Source of the DNA: Strigomonas culicis
Lineage: Eukaryota; Euglenozoa; Kinetoplastea; Trypanosomatida; Trypanosomatidae
Direction of reading: 5' to 3'
DNA: 18,696 nucleotides
Assembly (NCBI GenBank): GCA_000482145.1
Contig: AUXH01000389.1
Coordinates: 1-18,696 of the forward strand
The position numbers and the translations under genes were made by a program. Positions 18,101-18,696 of the stretch are shown piece after piece. Numbering within the stretch: the first letter of the stretch is position 1; each line of letters begins with the position of its first letter. The notes beneath the pieces were generated by a model. It was not told the origin of the DNA, did not search any database, and saw only the letters and a program-made list of their open reading frames with translations.

Positions 18101-18619
18101 CCAACAACACCACCACAAAAAAAAAAGGAAGCCTGTAAGCTACTCGATTAGCAACAGCTTCCTTATTTGCTTTATTTTTCTTTATTTCTTCCTTTTCCGT
18201 CGCTTACGCGATTGCTTGATGAACACGAGACAGATGAACTTGTTCACAACAGAAGGGGAGAAGAATAAAAGCAGGAATGAGTTGTGAAGTAATCATAGGG
18301 TTACAGTGCAAATACATTCAAAGGAAAAGAGAGCATTTCGCAGGGATGTGTCGATATGTTTTATCATAGGCATAGACGTTACTCACATTCGTGTGCATAC
18401 GTACCTAAACCGTACAACTGATCTTTTTTGAGAAATAAAGGGTAAACCGAAATTAAGAATATAAAAGAGAATATCAGTAAGTTTTGTAGAATGTCAAAAA
18501 AAAAAAAGTGGAACAAAGAAACAAAATGGAAAGAGAAGACAGCAAAAGGCAAAACAACGCTTCGCAATATCTACATTTACATATATAGACATATAGATAG
18601 ATAGATATTTAGATAGATA

Positions 18620-18624
<5 letters not shown>

Positions 18625-18696
<72 letters not shown>
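18625..18696. repeat. Compound (AT)n-(AG)n microsatellite at the window end
   Basis: An AT run (18625-18668, 22 units) passes into an AG run (18669-18696, 14 units) that continues to the last base of the window. Imperfect GATA repeats precede it. Together with the microsatellite at the left edge it suggests that assembly stopped at simple repeats. Confidence 0.95.

Larger units (their letters stand above)
18021..18696. other. Non-coding region upstream of the kinase gene
   Basis: The left part carries the splice signals and short leader of the kinase gene. The rest should be 3' UTR and spacer of a gene beyond the right edge. It is AT-rich, with A runs, GATA-like repeats at about 18587-18620 and a microsatellite at the end. 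I see no gene; a 62-codon frame near 18379-18567 is phenylalanine-rich low-complexity sequence. Confidence 0.65.

Noticed and set aside
17865..18116. The upstream 83-codon frame as a separate small protein
   Set aside because: It opens at GTG; its first ATG is at 18020 and its sequence runs straight into the missing first strand of the FHA domain. It is better read as the 5' part of the kinase gene.
1..18696. tRNA or rRNA genes, transposons or CRISPR
   Set aside because: No cloverleaf-like or rRNA segment, reverse transcriptase, transposase, terminal repeat or regularly spaced repeat array was seen on reading.

Overview
The window looks like nuclear DNA of a trypanosomatid (kinetoplastid) protist. 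All five protein genes lie on the minus strand, head to tail and without visible introns. They are separated by short AT-rich spacers. In each of the five spacers a pyrimidine tract on the coding strand is followed by an AG just before the start codon, the arrangement expected for spliced-leader trans-splicing of a polycistronic transcript. For four genes the predicted 5' UTR is only 23-27 nt; for the fifth it would be 2 nt. No strand switch, RNA gene, mobile element or CRISPR array was seen. The species cannot be told from the sequence.

In transcription order (right to left) the genes are: (1) an FHA-domain Ser/Thr kinase of Chk2/Rad53-like layout, 18020-16505, whose frame is broken by one base near 17867; (2) a histone-binding WD40 protein of the RBBP4/MSI1 type, 16168-14786; (3) a DEAD-box RNA helicase of the Dbp9/DDX56 type, 14451-12706; (4) a very large protein of 2997 aa that I read as a homologue of SZT2, the KICSTOR scaffold of amino-acid signalling to TORC1, 12135-3142; (5) a PPP-family Ser/Thr phosphatase with an unusual N-terminal extension that resembles a degenerate FHA domain, 2869-539. 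Both window ends are long AT/GT or AT/AG microsatellites, which suggests that the piece is a contig broken at low-complexity repeats.

The genes do not form one pathway; in kinetoplastids neighbours share transcription rather than function. Still, the window carries a phosphopeptide-binding kinase and a possibly phosphopeptide-binding phosphatase in one cluster, together with a candidate TORC1-regulatory scaffold, a chromatin protein and a ribosome-assembly helicase. The points most worth a second look are the +1 frame break in the kinase (error, pseudogene or recoding), the FHA-like module and cysteine-rich loop of the phosphatase, and the SZT2 homologue in this lineage.
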